From DASYKS01 sp031404815 (GTDB taxonomy: Bacteria; Acidobacteriota; Thermoanaerobaculia; Multivoradales; UBA5704): a stretch of 64,000 nucleotides of DNA. The DNA is taken from assembly GCA_031404815.1 (NCBI GenBank), contig JANNIH010000016.1, forward strand, positions 45,897 to 109,896, written 5' to 3'. Position 1 is the stretch's first letter. Every line of letters starts with the position of its first letter. Positions 38,087 through 46,430 of this stretch are shown here, one piece after another. Under the pieces are notes generated by a model. It searched no databases. It saw nothing but the letters and a program-made list of their open reading frames with translations, and had not been told where the DNA came from. The translations under genes and the position numbers were made by a program.

Positions 38087-38150
38087 GTCCGGCCAGGTTC
38101 CGACGATCCGAACCGAGATTCGAGTCGCTTCTCGGCACGAGGTTGGGAAC

Positions 38151-38327
38151 CTACAAAGCGAAGCCGAACAAAGCGCTGCCGATCACTTGCAGCAGCGCGG
38201 TGTCCAGGTTGGAAGGGGTGGCGCCGAAGTAGGTCAGCAGCTCCTCGGGAGCGAACAGGAGAGCGAGCGCCGCTGCGAAGTAAAGGACGGCGCTGGTCAG
38301 GAGTAGGGGATTCGGGCGTTCGCTCAT
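38151..38327 (-). pseudogene. Truncated small membrane protein gene
   Basis: 58 codons from ATG 38327. Two hydrophobic segments (LLLTSAVLYFAAALALLFAP; LLQVIGSALFGFAL) and then a stop immediately after GFAL. In membrane proteins of this style the ALFGFA motif normally continues into further helices, so this looks like the N-terminal part of a longer gene ended by a premature stop. It could still be made as a short protein. Confidence 0.5.
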
Positions 38328-38396
38328 GGCGCGATTGTATGGCTACGGCCAAGGATGGAGCGGCGGTCGTCGCCTCTTTATCGCCAGCTTTGCCCG

Positions 38397-38402
38397 TATA
38401 CT
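38397..38402 (+). promoter_or_regulatory. -10 box of leaderless promoter (toxin gene)
   Basis: TATACT at 38397-38402, six bases, then GTG at 38409; no ribosome-binding site. Confidence 0.5.
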
Positions 38403-38408
38403 CTCCCG

Positions 38409-38735
38409 GTGTTCGTCTTCGTCGAGACACCCCTCTTTACGAAGCTGGTCTCGCAATACCTGTCGGATGAGGAGCTGTCGGCGCTCCAGGCGTGGCTGCT
38501 CGCCAATCCCGATTCCGGGGACCTGATTCCTCGGTCTGGGGGGCTTCGGAAGCTCCGATGGGGCCGCGCAGGTCAGGGCAAGAGGGGAGGCGTCAGAGTC
38601 ATCTACTGGTTGCGCTCGCGGGCCGACACGATTTGGCTGCTGACTCTTTACGCCAAAAACGAAACGGAGAACATCTCGCCTCACCAACTGCGCAGGATCG
38701 CCAAGGAGATCGAGGATGCCGAAGGCCGCGCGTGA
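38409..38735 (+). CDS. RelE/HigB-type toxin
   Basis: 108 residues from GTG 38409. Pattern of the HigB-like RelE family: VFVETPLFTKLV, GDLIPRSGGLRKLRW, GKRGGVRVIYWLRSR, IWLLTLYAKNE, and the C-terminal helix LRRIAKEIE. Such toxins cut mRNA in the ribosome. The antitoxin gene overlaps by 20 bp downstream (toxin-first order as in higBA). Confidence 0.9.
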   Translation: MFVFVETPLFTKLVSQYLSDEELSALQAWLLANPDSGDLIPRSGGLRKLRWGRAGQGKRGGVRVIYWLRSRADTIWLLTLYAKNETENISPHQLRRIAKEIEDAEGRA

Positions 38736-38991
38736 CATCGGACAGGAGATTCTGGAGGGTATCCGCCAGCTGAAGCGCGGCGAAACCGGAAGGATCACGA
38801 TCTTCCCCGCCGTGGCGAGCATTCGTGAGCGCACCGGCCTTTCCCCGGCTCAGTTCGCCCGGTTGATTGGGGTCTCGGTCCGCACCCTGCGGGATTGGGA
38901 GCAGGGGCGTCGAGCCCCGTCCGGCCCGGCTCGAACTCTGCTTACGATCGCCCACCGAAATCCTCAAGTGCTGCTCGATTTGGTGGCATAG
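38716..38991 (+). CDS. Xre-family antitoxin (HigA/NadS-like)
   Basis: 91 residues. Helix-turn-helix ERTGLSPAQFARLIGVSVRTLRDWEQGRR, with GRITIFP in the N-terminal toxin-binding part, as in antitoxins paired with RelE-like toxins. It should neutralise the upstream toxin and repress the pair, which would make the -10 box at 38397 its target. Confidence 0.9.
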   Translation: MPKAARDIGQEILEGIRQLKRGETGRITIFPAVASIRERTGLSPAQFARLIGVSVRTLRDWEQGRRAPSGPARTLLTIAHRNPQVLLDLVA

Positions 38992-39074
38992 GTCGGAGGT
39001 GGAGCTTCGAGAGCAATACCTCGGGCCGAGCAGCCCCGAGCTATTCCAACGAACAGAGCGCCTCCCGCGAAACT

Positions 39075-39261
39075 CGCCCGGCCAGGCGTCAGGGCCGAGG
39101 GCGCTCAAAGAGACCGCAAGCGCGGTGATCAGAATTCCGAGCGCGAGGCCCGGGGCGAAGCTTGGCCAGCGCAGGCTCACCCAGCCCTGGAGGGCGACGA
39201 GCCAGGCGCTGGCCAAGAAGATCCGCACCGCGGAGAGCGCCAGCTCCGGGTCGCCGCCCAC
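39075..39261 (-). pseudogene. Fragment of a membrane permease (ABC-2-like)
   Basis: About 60 residues of protein-like sequence on the minus strand: VRIFLASAWLVALQGWVSL, then RWPSFAPGLALGILITALAVSLSAL. The style (one helix, LRW+SF, second helix) is like ABC-2 type permeases, but there is no start, no continuation and no ATPase gene. It joins directly to the stop of the next gene upstream. Probably a decayed remnant. Confidence 0.4.
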
Positions 39262-40287
39262 CTACTCGATCGTGAAGCCGGTCAACCCGACCGGCAGCGG
39301 GCTCGGTGCGAACTCGATGAAGTTGTAGTTCTCGGTGTCCGAGAGCTGCGGATTGTTCACCACGGCGCCGGTGCCGAGGGCGAGCGACCAGAGCCGCCGC
39401 GGCGACTCGGCGCCCAGGACGCCGGGAAAGAAGAAACGATCGCCGATCGGGTCGAGCCCCGAGACTCCGCTGCTCACCCCGCAGCAGCTTGCGATGTCGC
39501 TGCCGACCTGCGGCGCGGCACCGTCCGCCGGATTGATGGTGGTGAGCTCCTCGGCGGCGCCGATCGTGTCGCGAACCACCGCGTACAGCGTCCCCGGGCT
39601 CGGGTCCCATTCGAGGAAGTTGTAGTTGCGGTTACCCGGCAGGGTCGGCGCCGGATCGGTGACCAGCGCACCGCTGCCGGTGGCCAAGGTGAAGATCCGG
39701 TTGACCGTTCCGGCGTCGGCGTTGTAGCGGCCGACGAAGAAGAGCCGATCGCCGTCGAAGTCGAGCGCCGAAACCCCGCCCGAGACGAAGCAGCACCCGG
39801 CGATCCCCGAGCCCACGAGAGTGCGCGCACCGGTCGTCGTGTTCACCTCGTAGAGCCCCTCGTTGCCGCCCACCGCGACCACCGCGAAGAGCTTGGCCGC
39901 CAGCGGATCCCACTCGAGGAAGTTCCAGTTTCCCGCCGCGAGCGGGTCGTCGTCTACCACCAAGCCGGTCACGGTGCTGATCGTGAACAGTCGCAACGGA
40001 TCGCCCGCCATATCGGTCGTGTAGTTGCCGGTAAAGAAAAAGCGGTTGCCGGCGGGGTCGATCGCCGAGTCGCCCGAGACCAGGCAGCAATTGGCGACCG
40101 TGCCGCCGACGTTGGTACGAGCGCCGGTCGCGAGGTTGAAGGTCACCAGGCGCGAGGAGCCGGGCAGCGGCCCGGTGAAGACCCAGCCGAACAGCTCATT
40201 GGCGGCTGCGGCAGGATGGGTGGGGGCGAGGGCGAGAACGAGGCTACACGCGGCCAGGCGGCCGATACTGCGTACCAGACAGGTCAT
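39262..40287 (-). CDS. Secreted repeat protein, probable beta-propeller
   Basis: 341 residues from ATG 40287 (AAGGGA upstream). Signal peptide (LAACSLVLALAPTHPAAA). Three repeats of about 85 residues, each with a CC motif (NCCLVSGDSAIDPAGNRFFF; GCCFVSGGVSALDFDGDRLFF; SCCGVSSGVSGLDPIGDRFFF) and a W/E block (NWNFLEWDP; NYNFLEWDP; NYNFIEFAP). Vicinal Cys pairs in each repeat are unusual and may form disulfides or bind metal. No known family beyond a generic propeller-like pattern. Confidence 0.72.
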   Translation of the reverse strand: MTCLVRSIGRLAACSLVLALAPTHPAAAANELFGWVFTGPLPGSSRLVTFNLATGARTNVGGTVANCCLVSGDSAIDPAGNRFFFTGNYTTDMAGDPLRLFTISTVTGLVVDDDPLAAGNWNFLEWDPLAAKLFAVVAVGGNEGLYEVNTTTGARTLVGSGIAGCCFVSGGVSALDFDGDRLFFVGRYNADAGTVNRIFTLATGSGALVTDPAPTLPGNRNYNFLEWDPSPGTLYAVVRDTIGAAEELTTINPADGAAPQVGSDIASCCGVSSGVSGLDPIGDRFFFPGVLGAESPRRLWSLALGTGAVVNNPQLSDTENYNFIEFAPSPLPVGLTGFTIE

Positions 40288-40458
40288 GGAAGTCCCTTTC
40301 AGATCGGCCCCTATCGTACAGCTCTCGATCGGCATTCGGGTGAGCCGGGCGGCCAGGCCGCCGTCCAGATGGCTGATGAAGGGCGGGCGGCCGTCCGGGC
40401 GGTGGAGGGCGCAGCTACGGGCCGGGCTCGCGAACCCGGCCCGCCATCGAGGCGAGGA

Positions 40459-41289
40459 TCAATCCGGAGCGATATCGGAGTAATTCGCTCCGGTGATGTT
40501 CCAGTACTGGTTGGTCGAGTTGCAGGTCGAAGAGAGGGAGCTGGCGTTGCTGGTCATGTACTGGCCGTTGGCGTAGTTCTTGATGCAGGTGCCGGTCTTG
40601 CCGTCGATCACCCACCACTGATTCGAAGTGGTGGTCGACGTGTTGCAGGTGCTCGCCATTTTCGATGCGCTGCTGGTTGCGAACTCCTGATTGGCGACAT
40701 TCATCATGCAGTAGACGTTGTTGCCGGAAACCAGACTCAGCACCCACCAGGTGCCCTGGTTGACGCAGGTGTCGGCCAGCTGGGAGGCGTGGTTTTCGAG
40801 ATACTCGCTGTTGCCCTGATTTTGGATGCAGGCCCAATTGGGGTTGTAGATGCGCCAGTATTGATCCTGGCCGCACGAGCTGGCGAGCTTGCTCGCGCTG
40901 CTGGTCAGGTACTCGCTGTTGTCGACGTTCTGGACGCAATAGACCGTCTCGCCCTGATAGCTAACCTGCGTGACGTTCCAATACTCACTACTGCCGTTGC
41001 AGTCGCCGGACAGCTTAGTTGCGCTGCTCTCCAGGTACTGTCCGTTCGACTCGTTTTTGATGCAGTAGTAGGCCGATCCGGAAGGCTGGCTCAGCTGCCA
41101 GATCTCCTGGTCCTGGCAGTCGTCGGCGAGCTGCGAGGCGCTGCTGGTCTTGAACTCGCCGTTCGACAGGTTCTGGAGGCAGTTGTAGCCGGCGAGCGTC
41201 TGGGCCTCTGCGGCTGGCGCGAGCGCCCCCGCAAAGACGAGTGAAATCCCGAGGCAGAGGGCGAACGAGGCGAAACGCTTCGAAGTCAT
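40459..41289 (-). CDS. Secreted six-repeat Cys/Trp protein (ricin-like repeats?)
   Basis: 276 residues; ATG 41289 with AAGGAAAG upstream and a signal peptide ending AAEAQ. Six repeats of ~40-43 residues follow with consensus C-[IV]-x-N-x-x-N-x-[EQ]-[YF]-x-x-S-x-A-S-x-L-x-x-x-C ... W. Each has two Cys, so a disulfide per repeat is likely. N-x-x-[EQ]-[YF]L and the closing W-x-[IV] resemble beta-trefoil (ricin B/CBM13-type) repeats; six units would give two trefoils. This would be a sugar-binding or cell-surface protein, but the family is not certain. Repeats are much more alike than a usual trefoil, suggesting recent expansion. Confidence 0.75.
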   Translation of the reverse strand: MTSKRFASFALCLGISLVFAGALAPAAEAQTLAGYNCLQNLSNGEFKTSSASQLADDCQDQEIWQLSQPSGSAYYCIKNESNGQYLESSATKLSGDCNGSSEYWNVTQVSYQGETVYCVQNVDNSEYLTSSASKLASSCGQDQYWRIYNPNWACIQNQGNSEYLENHASQLADTCVNQGTWWVLSLVSGNNVYCMMNVANQEFATSSASKMASTCNTSTTTSNQWWVIDGKTGTCIKNYANGQYMTSNASSLSSTCNSTNQYWNITGANYSDIAPD

Positions 41290-41515
41290 CGTACTTTCCT
41301 TTCGAGAGAGGGCGGAGGCTGAGCCCTAGCCACCCCGATTGAGGCACCACCGAACCGGCTGTTCGACGGTTTCAGATCGGTAGTGGGGCGAGGCGGCGAA
41401 ACCTCCCACCCCCTCTCTCAACGAACCCGCAGCCCTCGCCGGAGACGGAGCCGCTTCGCCTCCACCTGTGCCAGCCGGGTGAAGAACGGGGCGCCGGAGC
41501 AGCACCCGCCAGCGG

Positions 41516-41764
41516 ATGATCGAGCTGCTGAACGAAGACCTGTCCCGCGAGTACCAGGCGATCATCGCCTACGTCGTCTACTCCCAGGTCCTCAAAGGGG
41601 CCGCCTATATGACGATCGCCAAAGAGCTCGAGGTCCACGCCGGGGAAGAGCTGGCCCTCGCGATCGAGATCGCCAAGCAGATCGACTACTTGGGCGGTCA
41701 CGGCCATGCGCTCCGGGGGCGAGAACCCGGTTCAAAGATCGCCCGTGGTGTTCTGGCCGTCTGA
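41516..41764 (+). pseudogene. Ferritin-like domain gene, truncated
   Basis: 82 codons. The first ~65 residues are a ferritin/bacterioferritin-like N-terminal half: LLNEDLSREYQAIIAYVVYSQ and IAKELEVHAGEELALAIEIAKQIDYLGG, with iron-type Glu in SREY and EVHAGEEL. After DYLGG the sequence turns to unrelated residues (HGHALRGREPGSK) and stops, so the third and fourth helices are missing. No good ribosome-binding site. Most likely a broken gene. Confidence 0.65.
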
Positions 41765-41820
41765 TACGATTCAAACATTACCGACCACATGCCGAGGCCG
41801 CCGCCTCGCCGGAGGATCCA

Positions 41821-42759
41821 ATGAGCCGAGCCCCCCGTCGCCCCGGACTTCTCGCCTTTGCCGCCGCCGTGGTTCTGACGCTGGGAGCCGCGGATCTCGT
41901 GGCATTTGCGGTCGTCAAAGACCATCCTCTGATCAAGCCCTATCCGGGGACTACGATCTCGCGGCGCGACGACGCGGGGTTCAGCGAGTACAAGGTGGTG
42001 GTCGGCCTCGATCAGAAAGGCAAGACCGACGACGAGGTGGTCAAGACGACGGCGGTGTCCGGCGAGCTGACGCGGCTGTTCTACGAGAACCCTCGGGACA
42101 AATCGCCGCTCGAGATCTTCGCCAACTACAAGGAGGGCCTCTTGCAGGCGGGTTTCAAGGTCCTCTTCGAGTGTCTGGACACGGGATGCGGGCCGAGCTG
42201 GGCCTCGAGCCGCTGGACCCGCGTCAACGGAATGAAGTACGTCTCGAGCCACATGTGGTATCTCGCCGCCCGGCGCGCGAACGCCGGTGCGGAGACCTAC
42301 GTCGCGATCTCGATCATCCAGAACCGCCACGAAATCGACGTGCTCGAACGGCGGGCGATGGAAACCGGCCTGGTGACTGTGACCGCCGAGGCGCTCGACC
42401 GCGGCCTGACCGCGGAGGGCAAGGCGGTCCTCGACGGCGTTCTCTTCGACACCGACAAAGCGACGATTCGCCCCGAATCGAAGGCGGCGCTCGACGTCAT
42501 CGGCAAATTCCTAAAGGAGCGGCCGAATCTGAAGGTCTTCATCGTCGGCCACACCGACACCGTGGGCGCCCTCGACTACAACCTCAACCTCTCCCGCCAG
42601 CGCGCCCAAGCGGTGGTGGACGCCTTGACTAAAAACTACGGCATCGCGGCAGCCCGCCTTTCCGCGCACGGCGTCGGGCCGCTCTCACCGGCCGCGACGA
42701 ATCGCAACGAACCGGGGAAAAGCCAAAATCGGCGGGTGGAGATGGTCGAGCGGAACTGA
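41821..42759 (+). CDS. OmpA-family outer-membrane/peptidoglycan-binding protein
   Basis: 312 residues from ATG 41821 (GGAGG upstream). N-terminal membrane/signal segment (LLAFAAAVVLTLGAADLVAFA), a middle domain resembling DUF4892 (YPGTTISRRDDAGFSEYKVV...) and a C-terminal OmpA domain: DGVLFDTDKATIRPESKAALDVIG, VFIVGHTDTVGALDYNLNLSRQRAQAVV, and NRRVEM. The OmpA domain binds meso-DAP of peptidoglycan non-covalently. Likely periplasmic or outer-membrane, cell-envelope function. Frame upstream of 41821 is spurious. Confidence 0.9.
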   Translation: MSRAPRRPGLLAFAAAVVLTLGAADLVAFAVVKDHPLIKPYPGTTISRRDDAGFSEYKVVVGLDQKGKTDDEVVKTTAVSGELTRLFYENPRDKSPLEIFANYKEGLLQAGFKVLFECLDTGCGPSWASSRWTRVNGMKYVSSHMWYLAARRANAGAETYVAISIIQNRHEIDVLERRAMETGLVTVTAEALDRGLTAEGKAVLDGVLFDTDKATIRPESKAALDVIGKFLKERPNLKVFIVGHTDTVGALDYNLNLSRQRAQAVVDALTKNYGIAAARLSAHGVGPLSPAATNRNEPGKSQNRRVEMVERN

Positions 42760-42808
42760 AAGGCGCCGAGGAACGCCACGGCATCGAGATCTCCAGAGTT
42801 TCCTCGCA

Positions 42809-42837
42809 TTGACAGGGAGCGTTACGAATACTAACGT
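42809..42837 (+). promoter_or_regulatory. Promoter and putative operator of the Xre-ImmA module
   Basis: TTGACA at 42809-42814, a 17-base spacer, TAACGT at 42832-42837. An inverted repeat CGTTA-N7-TAACG (42820-42836) lies between and over the two boxes, well placed for repression by the Xre protein encoded next. Confidence 0.5.
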
Positions 42838-42901
42838 AGGCGTCGCCCGGGATACTCACCGTTCCGCGGAATTCTTGGCACGGCATGGAAGGGGAACGAC
42901 G

Positions 42902-44158
42902 ATGCCCGTTACGCAGCAGGAGCTCGGACGCCGGATCCGTAGCGCACGAGAAGCGTGTCGGCTGACCCAAGAGCAGGTTGCGGAACACCTCGGGGTATCC
43001 CGTCCGACCGTCGTTCAGATCGAGGCCGGCAACCGCTCGGTCTCGAGCCTTGAGCTCGACACGCTGGCCCATCTCTTCGGCCGCGACCTCCGCAGCTTTG
43101 TCTCGGAGTCGTTCGACGAGGCCGACTCGCTGGCTGCCTTCTTCCGCGCGCAACCCGATGTGCTGGCCCAGGCTGACGTGGCCAACGCCCTGCGGGATTG
43201 CGTGGCATTAGGTCGCGAGATCACCAGCCTCGAACGCTTGCTCGGTGTGGACCGCGGTACGGCGGCGACGGTTGCTTACCCCATGCCGCTGCCGACCAAC
43301 CGTTGGGCGGCCATCCAACAGGGTGAGCGGCTCGCGGGCGAGGAACGTCGACGGCTCGGTCTTGGCGACGCGGCTCTTCCCGACATCGCGGAGTTGCTGG
43401 AGACGCAGGGCATTCGTACCGGCGTCATCAACCTTCCTGCGGATGTTTCGGGGCTGACGCTGAACGACCGCGGGGTCGGGCTCTTCGTCGTCGCCAACCG
43501 CAGCCAACACGTCCTCAGGCGCCGTTTCTCCTTCGCCCACGAGTACGCACATGTCCTCGCGGATCGCGACCGCTTTGGACTCGTGAGCCGATCTTCCGAG
43601 CGGGACAACCTGGTCGAGGTGCGGGCCAATGCTTTCGGAGCGTGCCTCCTGATGCCCGAAGAAGGTGTTCGCGAATACGTCGCAGGTTTGGGCAAAGGGA
43701 TGCCGAGCCGCGTCTACGCCGATGTTTTCGATGGGGCTCTAAGCCTCGAAGCGGAGGGACGGACGGCGCCCGGCAGCCAAGTGGTTCAACTCTACGACGT
43801 GGTGCAGCTCGCGCACCATTTCGGGGTGAGCCGCATCGCCGCGCTCTATCGCCTGCGCAACCTTCGATTGGTTTCCAAGGGCGACTTCGACCGCTTGAAG
43901 GAGCTCGACGACGCCGGCCGCGGCAAGCAGATCGCGGACCATCTGGGCCTGCCGGAACCCGACCACGCCGAGGTCCGCGACGGGTTCCAGCATCGCATCC
44001 TAGGATTGGCTCTCGAAGCCTACCGGCGAGAGGACATCTCCCGGGGCAAGCTCAACGAGGTGGCGTCGATGCTTGGAATCGACCGGGGCCGCGTCGACAG
44101 CCTGATCGAGGACGCGGGATTGGACGACGATTCTCTCGGCGTAGGACCCGAAACTTAA
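42902..44158 (+). CDS. Xre HTH-ImmA/IrrE metallopeptidase regulator
   Basis: 418 residues from ATG 42902 (AAGGGG upstream). Residues ~5-65: Xre helix-turn-helix (CRLTQEQVAEHLGVSRPTVVQIEAGNRSV). Residues ~190-260: ImmA/IrrE zinc-peptidase domain with HEYAH (HExxH) and NAFGACLLMP. C-terminal ~130 residues include a further winged/HTH-like stretch. Proteins of this type (COG2856) act as antitoxin/repressors or cleave repressors; coupled genes are often toxins. Stop and next start share bases (TAATG). Confidence 0.9.
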   Translation: MPVTQQELGRRIRSAREACRLTQEQVAEHLGVSRPTVVQIEAGNRSVSSLELDTLAHLFGRDLRSFVSESFDEADSLAAFFRAQPDVLAQADVANALRDCVALGREITSLERLLGVDRGTAATVAYPMPLPTNRWAAIQQGERLAGEERRRLGLGDAALPDIAELLETQGIRTGVINLPADVSGLTLNDRGVGLFVVANRSQHVLRRRFSFAHEYAHVLADRDRFGLVSRSSERDNLVEVRANAFGACLLMPEEGVREYVAGLGKGMPSRVYADVFDGALSLEAEGRTAPGSQVVQLYDVVQLAHHFGVSRIAALYRLRNLRLVSKGDFDRLKELDDAGRGKQIADHLGLPEPDHAEVRDGFQHRILGLALEAYRREDISRGKLNEVASMLGIDRGRVDSLIEDAGLDDDSLGVGPET

Positions 44159-44676
44159 TGCCGGGGCCGCTGCCTTGGATTGTGGTCGCCGACTCCTGTG
44201 TCCTGATCAACCTGATCCATGTGGCACGGCTGGACTTCTTCTTGAAACTGCCCGATATCGAGTTCGTTGCGCCGGATCACGTTCGAGAGGAGATCGCCGT
44301 TCCCGAACAGCGGGCAATTCTCGACCGAGCCGTAGCGGACGGTCGGCTACGGATTGCCTCAATCACGGAGCCCCTCGACATCGGGTTGTTCGCCGACCTC
44401 GTCACTTACCTGGGTCGCGGCGAGGCAGCTTGTCTCGCCTTGGCTGTCCGAAACGGCTGGGTGGTGGCGTCGGACGAGAAGAGGCGGTTTCGCCGCGAGG
44501 TGGCCAACCGCATCGGGAACGATAGGATCCTCGGCACCGCTGACCTCTACATCCACGCAATTCGCGCCGGTCGGGTCACGATCGAGGAAGCGGACGCGGA
44601 CAAGGCGAGTCTGGAGAAGCGGCGCTTCAGAATGCCGTTCGGATCGTTCCGCGAGGTTGTGGAGGACGAACCATGA
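44158..44676 (+). CDS. PIN-domain nuclease (VapC/DUF3368-like)
   Basis: 172 residues from ATG 44158. Acidic PIN residues are in place: D in VVADSCVLINL, E in GRGEAACLALA and D in VASDEKRRFRR, with TADLYIHAI as a late acidic block. PIN toxins cut tRNA or rRNA. It is the second gene of the ImmA-PIN-BrnA-like set, translationally coupled on both sides (TAATG and ATGA overlaps). Confidence 0.87.
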   Translation: MPGPLPWIVVADSCVLINLIHVARLDFFLKLPDIEFVAPDHVREEIAVPEQRAILDRAVADGRLRIASITEPLDIGLFADLVTYLGRGEAACLALAVRNGWVVASDEKRRFRREVANRIGNDRILGTADLYIHAIRAGRVTIEEADADKASLEKRRFRMPFGSFREVVEDEP

Positions 44677-44921
44677 AGCTGCATACCGTCGATGAGCGCG
44701 ACGACGAGATCTCCTTAAACGCCGAGCACCCCGAAGCCTCGGTCGAGCACATCGTTCGCGGCGTCGTGCGCCGGGGACTCCAAATCGAGCCGCCGAAGCG
44801 CTCGATCTCCCTGCGGGTGGACGCCGATGTCCTCGACTGGTTCAAGGACCAGGGCCTCGGCTATCAGACGCGCATCAACGCCGTGCTCCGAGCCTTCCGC
44901 GACGCGTCGATCAGAAAGTAG
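44673..44921 (+). CDS. BrnA-like antitoxin (RHH)
   Basis: 82 residues; ATG overlaps the PIN stop (ATGA). C-terminal ISLRVDADVLDWFKDQGLGYQTRINAVLRAF is the BrnA-type ribbon-helix-helix. BrnA normally pairs with BrnT, a RelE-fold toxin, which is absent here; its partner in this operon would be the PIN protein or the Xre-ImmA protein. Confidence 0.85.
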   Translation: MKLHTVDERDDEISLNAEHPEASVEHIVRGVVRRGLQIEPPKRSISLRVDADVLDWFKDQGLGYQTRINAVLRAFRDASIRK

Positions 44922-44929
44922 CTCTCGGG

Positions 44930-46309
44930 TCAGTGGCTCCGCAGCCAATCCAGAATCGGCTGCCAGAACAGCGTCGGTGCGTCGTTCGCCTGGAAGATGT
45001 CGGCATGGCCAATATCGAACAGTCGTTCGGTCGGGGGGCGCAAGGTGACCACCCGCGTGGAGACATCGCTGCTGCCGAGCCGCGTCGTGGTGTAGACCCC
45101 GAAGTCGCCGAAGCCGCCCACCGCGCCGACGTAGAGGATCGGCACGGTGATCTGGGCCAAGTGGTCGTCGAACGGCACGTCGGGCACGATGAAATCGGGC
45201 GACGATTCGCAGATCGCGGCGTCGCCGTCGGCCAACTCCTGGAGCGGCTGCACGGGCGCCGCCAGGGTGAGGAAGTCGATAACCCCCGCCTCGTTGCTGT
45301 AGAGCAGGCCGTTCGGGAGGCCGTTGCCATCAAAGGTGCCGCCGTTGAAGTGGTAGAACGGCACGATCTCGCCGCCGGGGGGGAAGAAGCTGAACGTGGC
45401 CTCCACGGTCAGTAGAGCCGCCTGCCGATTGGTCAAACCCGGGAAGATGGGGGAGGCGCCGCCCGGCGCGGCTTTCGCCAGGTTGCCCAAAGTGGCGATC
45501 AGAGCACCCGTTGCGTCCGCCACTTCGCCCGCGCGCTGGCGAGCGAGGGTCAGGCCCAGCCGCAGGCAGGCCGCCGCCTGGATCGACGGCACGTTCGTCT
45601 TCAAATAGATATCGACCGGGATGAACCCCTTGACCTGGCGCAGGGCGGTGGGCACTTGGGTCTCGCCGTTCAGATAGGCGTAGCCGATCTGGCCGCCGCG
45701 GCTCCACCCCAAGAGGTGAATCCGGCCGAAGCCGTTGCCGCCGAGGCCGCGGGCGAAGCGCGCCACGGCGAGACCGACCCCAAGATCGCGCGCGTCGGTC
45801 TCGATCCCCCAATTTGCCAGGAACGCCAGATCGGTCGTGGTGGCGGGCACCTGGGTCCAGCGGAAATCGATCCCCCAGACGTCGATCCCCGCTTCGGCCA
45901 AGAACACCGGCAGCGCATGGGAGTCCACAACCGCCGGGGAGGCGGCGCTCGACAGGAAGGCGGCATCGAATCCCCAAGCGTCGCCATGGGCCATGAACAG
46001 AGCGCGCGACGCCCGCACCGGTACGAACGGGGCCGACTCCGCAACCACCCGGTGGAGCCGAATCAGGTCGTGCGGCCCAAGACCGACCCGAACCGGAAAG
46101 CTGTACTCGGCCACCCGGGCGGAGAGCGCGCGCCGCTCGAGCGAAAGGAGCTGGCAGCTCGGGCAAGCGCCACCCACCGCCTGCGTGAGGGTTTGCTGGA
46201 ACGAAGAGGCGATGTGCGGCTGTAGATTCTGCGTTGCCTCGGACCGAGAGGGGGTTGCCAGGGCCAAGACGATCAGACTGCTCGAACAGAACAACTGTTT
46301 GCGGGTCAT
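44930..46309 (-). CDS. Secreted alpha/beta-hydrolase-fold protein
   Basis: 459 residues from ATG 46309 (AGGAG upstream). Signal peptide to about residue 24. Nucleophile elbow in LLGWSRGGQIGYAYLNG and a His in FDIGHADIFQAND near the C-terminus fit the alpha/beta-hydrolase fold. An early Cys pair (GGACPSCQLL) could form a disulfide. About 100 residues between the elbow and the final strand form an extended cap. Substrate unknown; exported. Convergent with the Xre-ImmA/PIN/BrnA set. Confidence 0.8.
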   Translation of the reverse strand: MTRKQLFCSSSLIVLALATPSRSEATQNLQPHIASSFQQTLTQAVGGACPSCQLLSLERRALSARVAEYSFPVRVGLGPHDLIRLHRVVAESAPFVPVRASRALFMAHGDAWGFDAAFLSSAASPAVVDSHALPVFLAEAGIDVWGIDFRWTQVPATTTDLAFLANWGIETDARDLGVGLAVARFARGLGGNGFGRIHLLGWSRGGQIGYAYLNGETQVPTALRQVKGFIPVDIYLKTNVPSIQAAACLRLGLTLARQRAGEVADATGALIATLGNLAKAAPGGASPIFPGLTNRQAALLTVEATFSFFPPGGEIVPFYHFNGGTFDGNGLPNGLLYSNEAGVIDFLTLAAPVQPLQELADGDAAICESSPDFIVPDVPFDDHLAQITVPILYVGAVGGFGDFGVYTTTRLGSSDVSTRVVTLRPPTERLFDIGHADIFQANDAPTLFWQPILDWLRSH

Positions 46310-46430
46310 GTGCTTCTCCTCATGCAAAGATTGAGTTGAATGCGTGCGACAGCCGGAGGGGTTCCGGGGGCACGCTTCTCTTTACAGTGCATGAACCTGA
46401 GTTTTGCGCTCTAGCCGGGCGTATCGTCCG

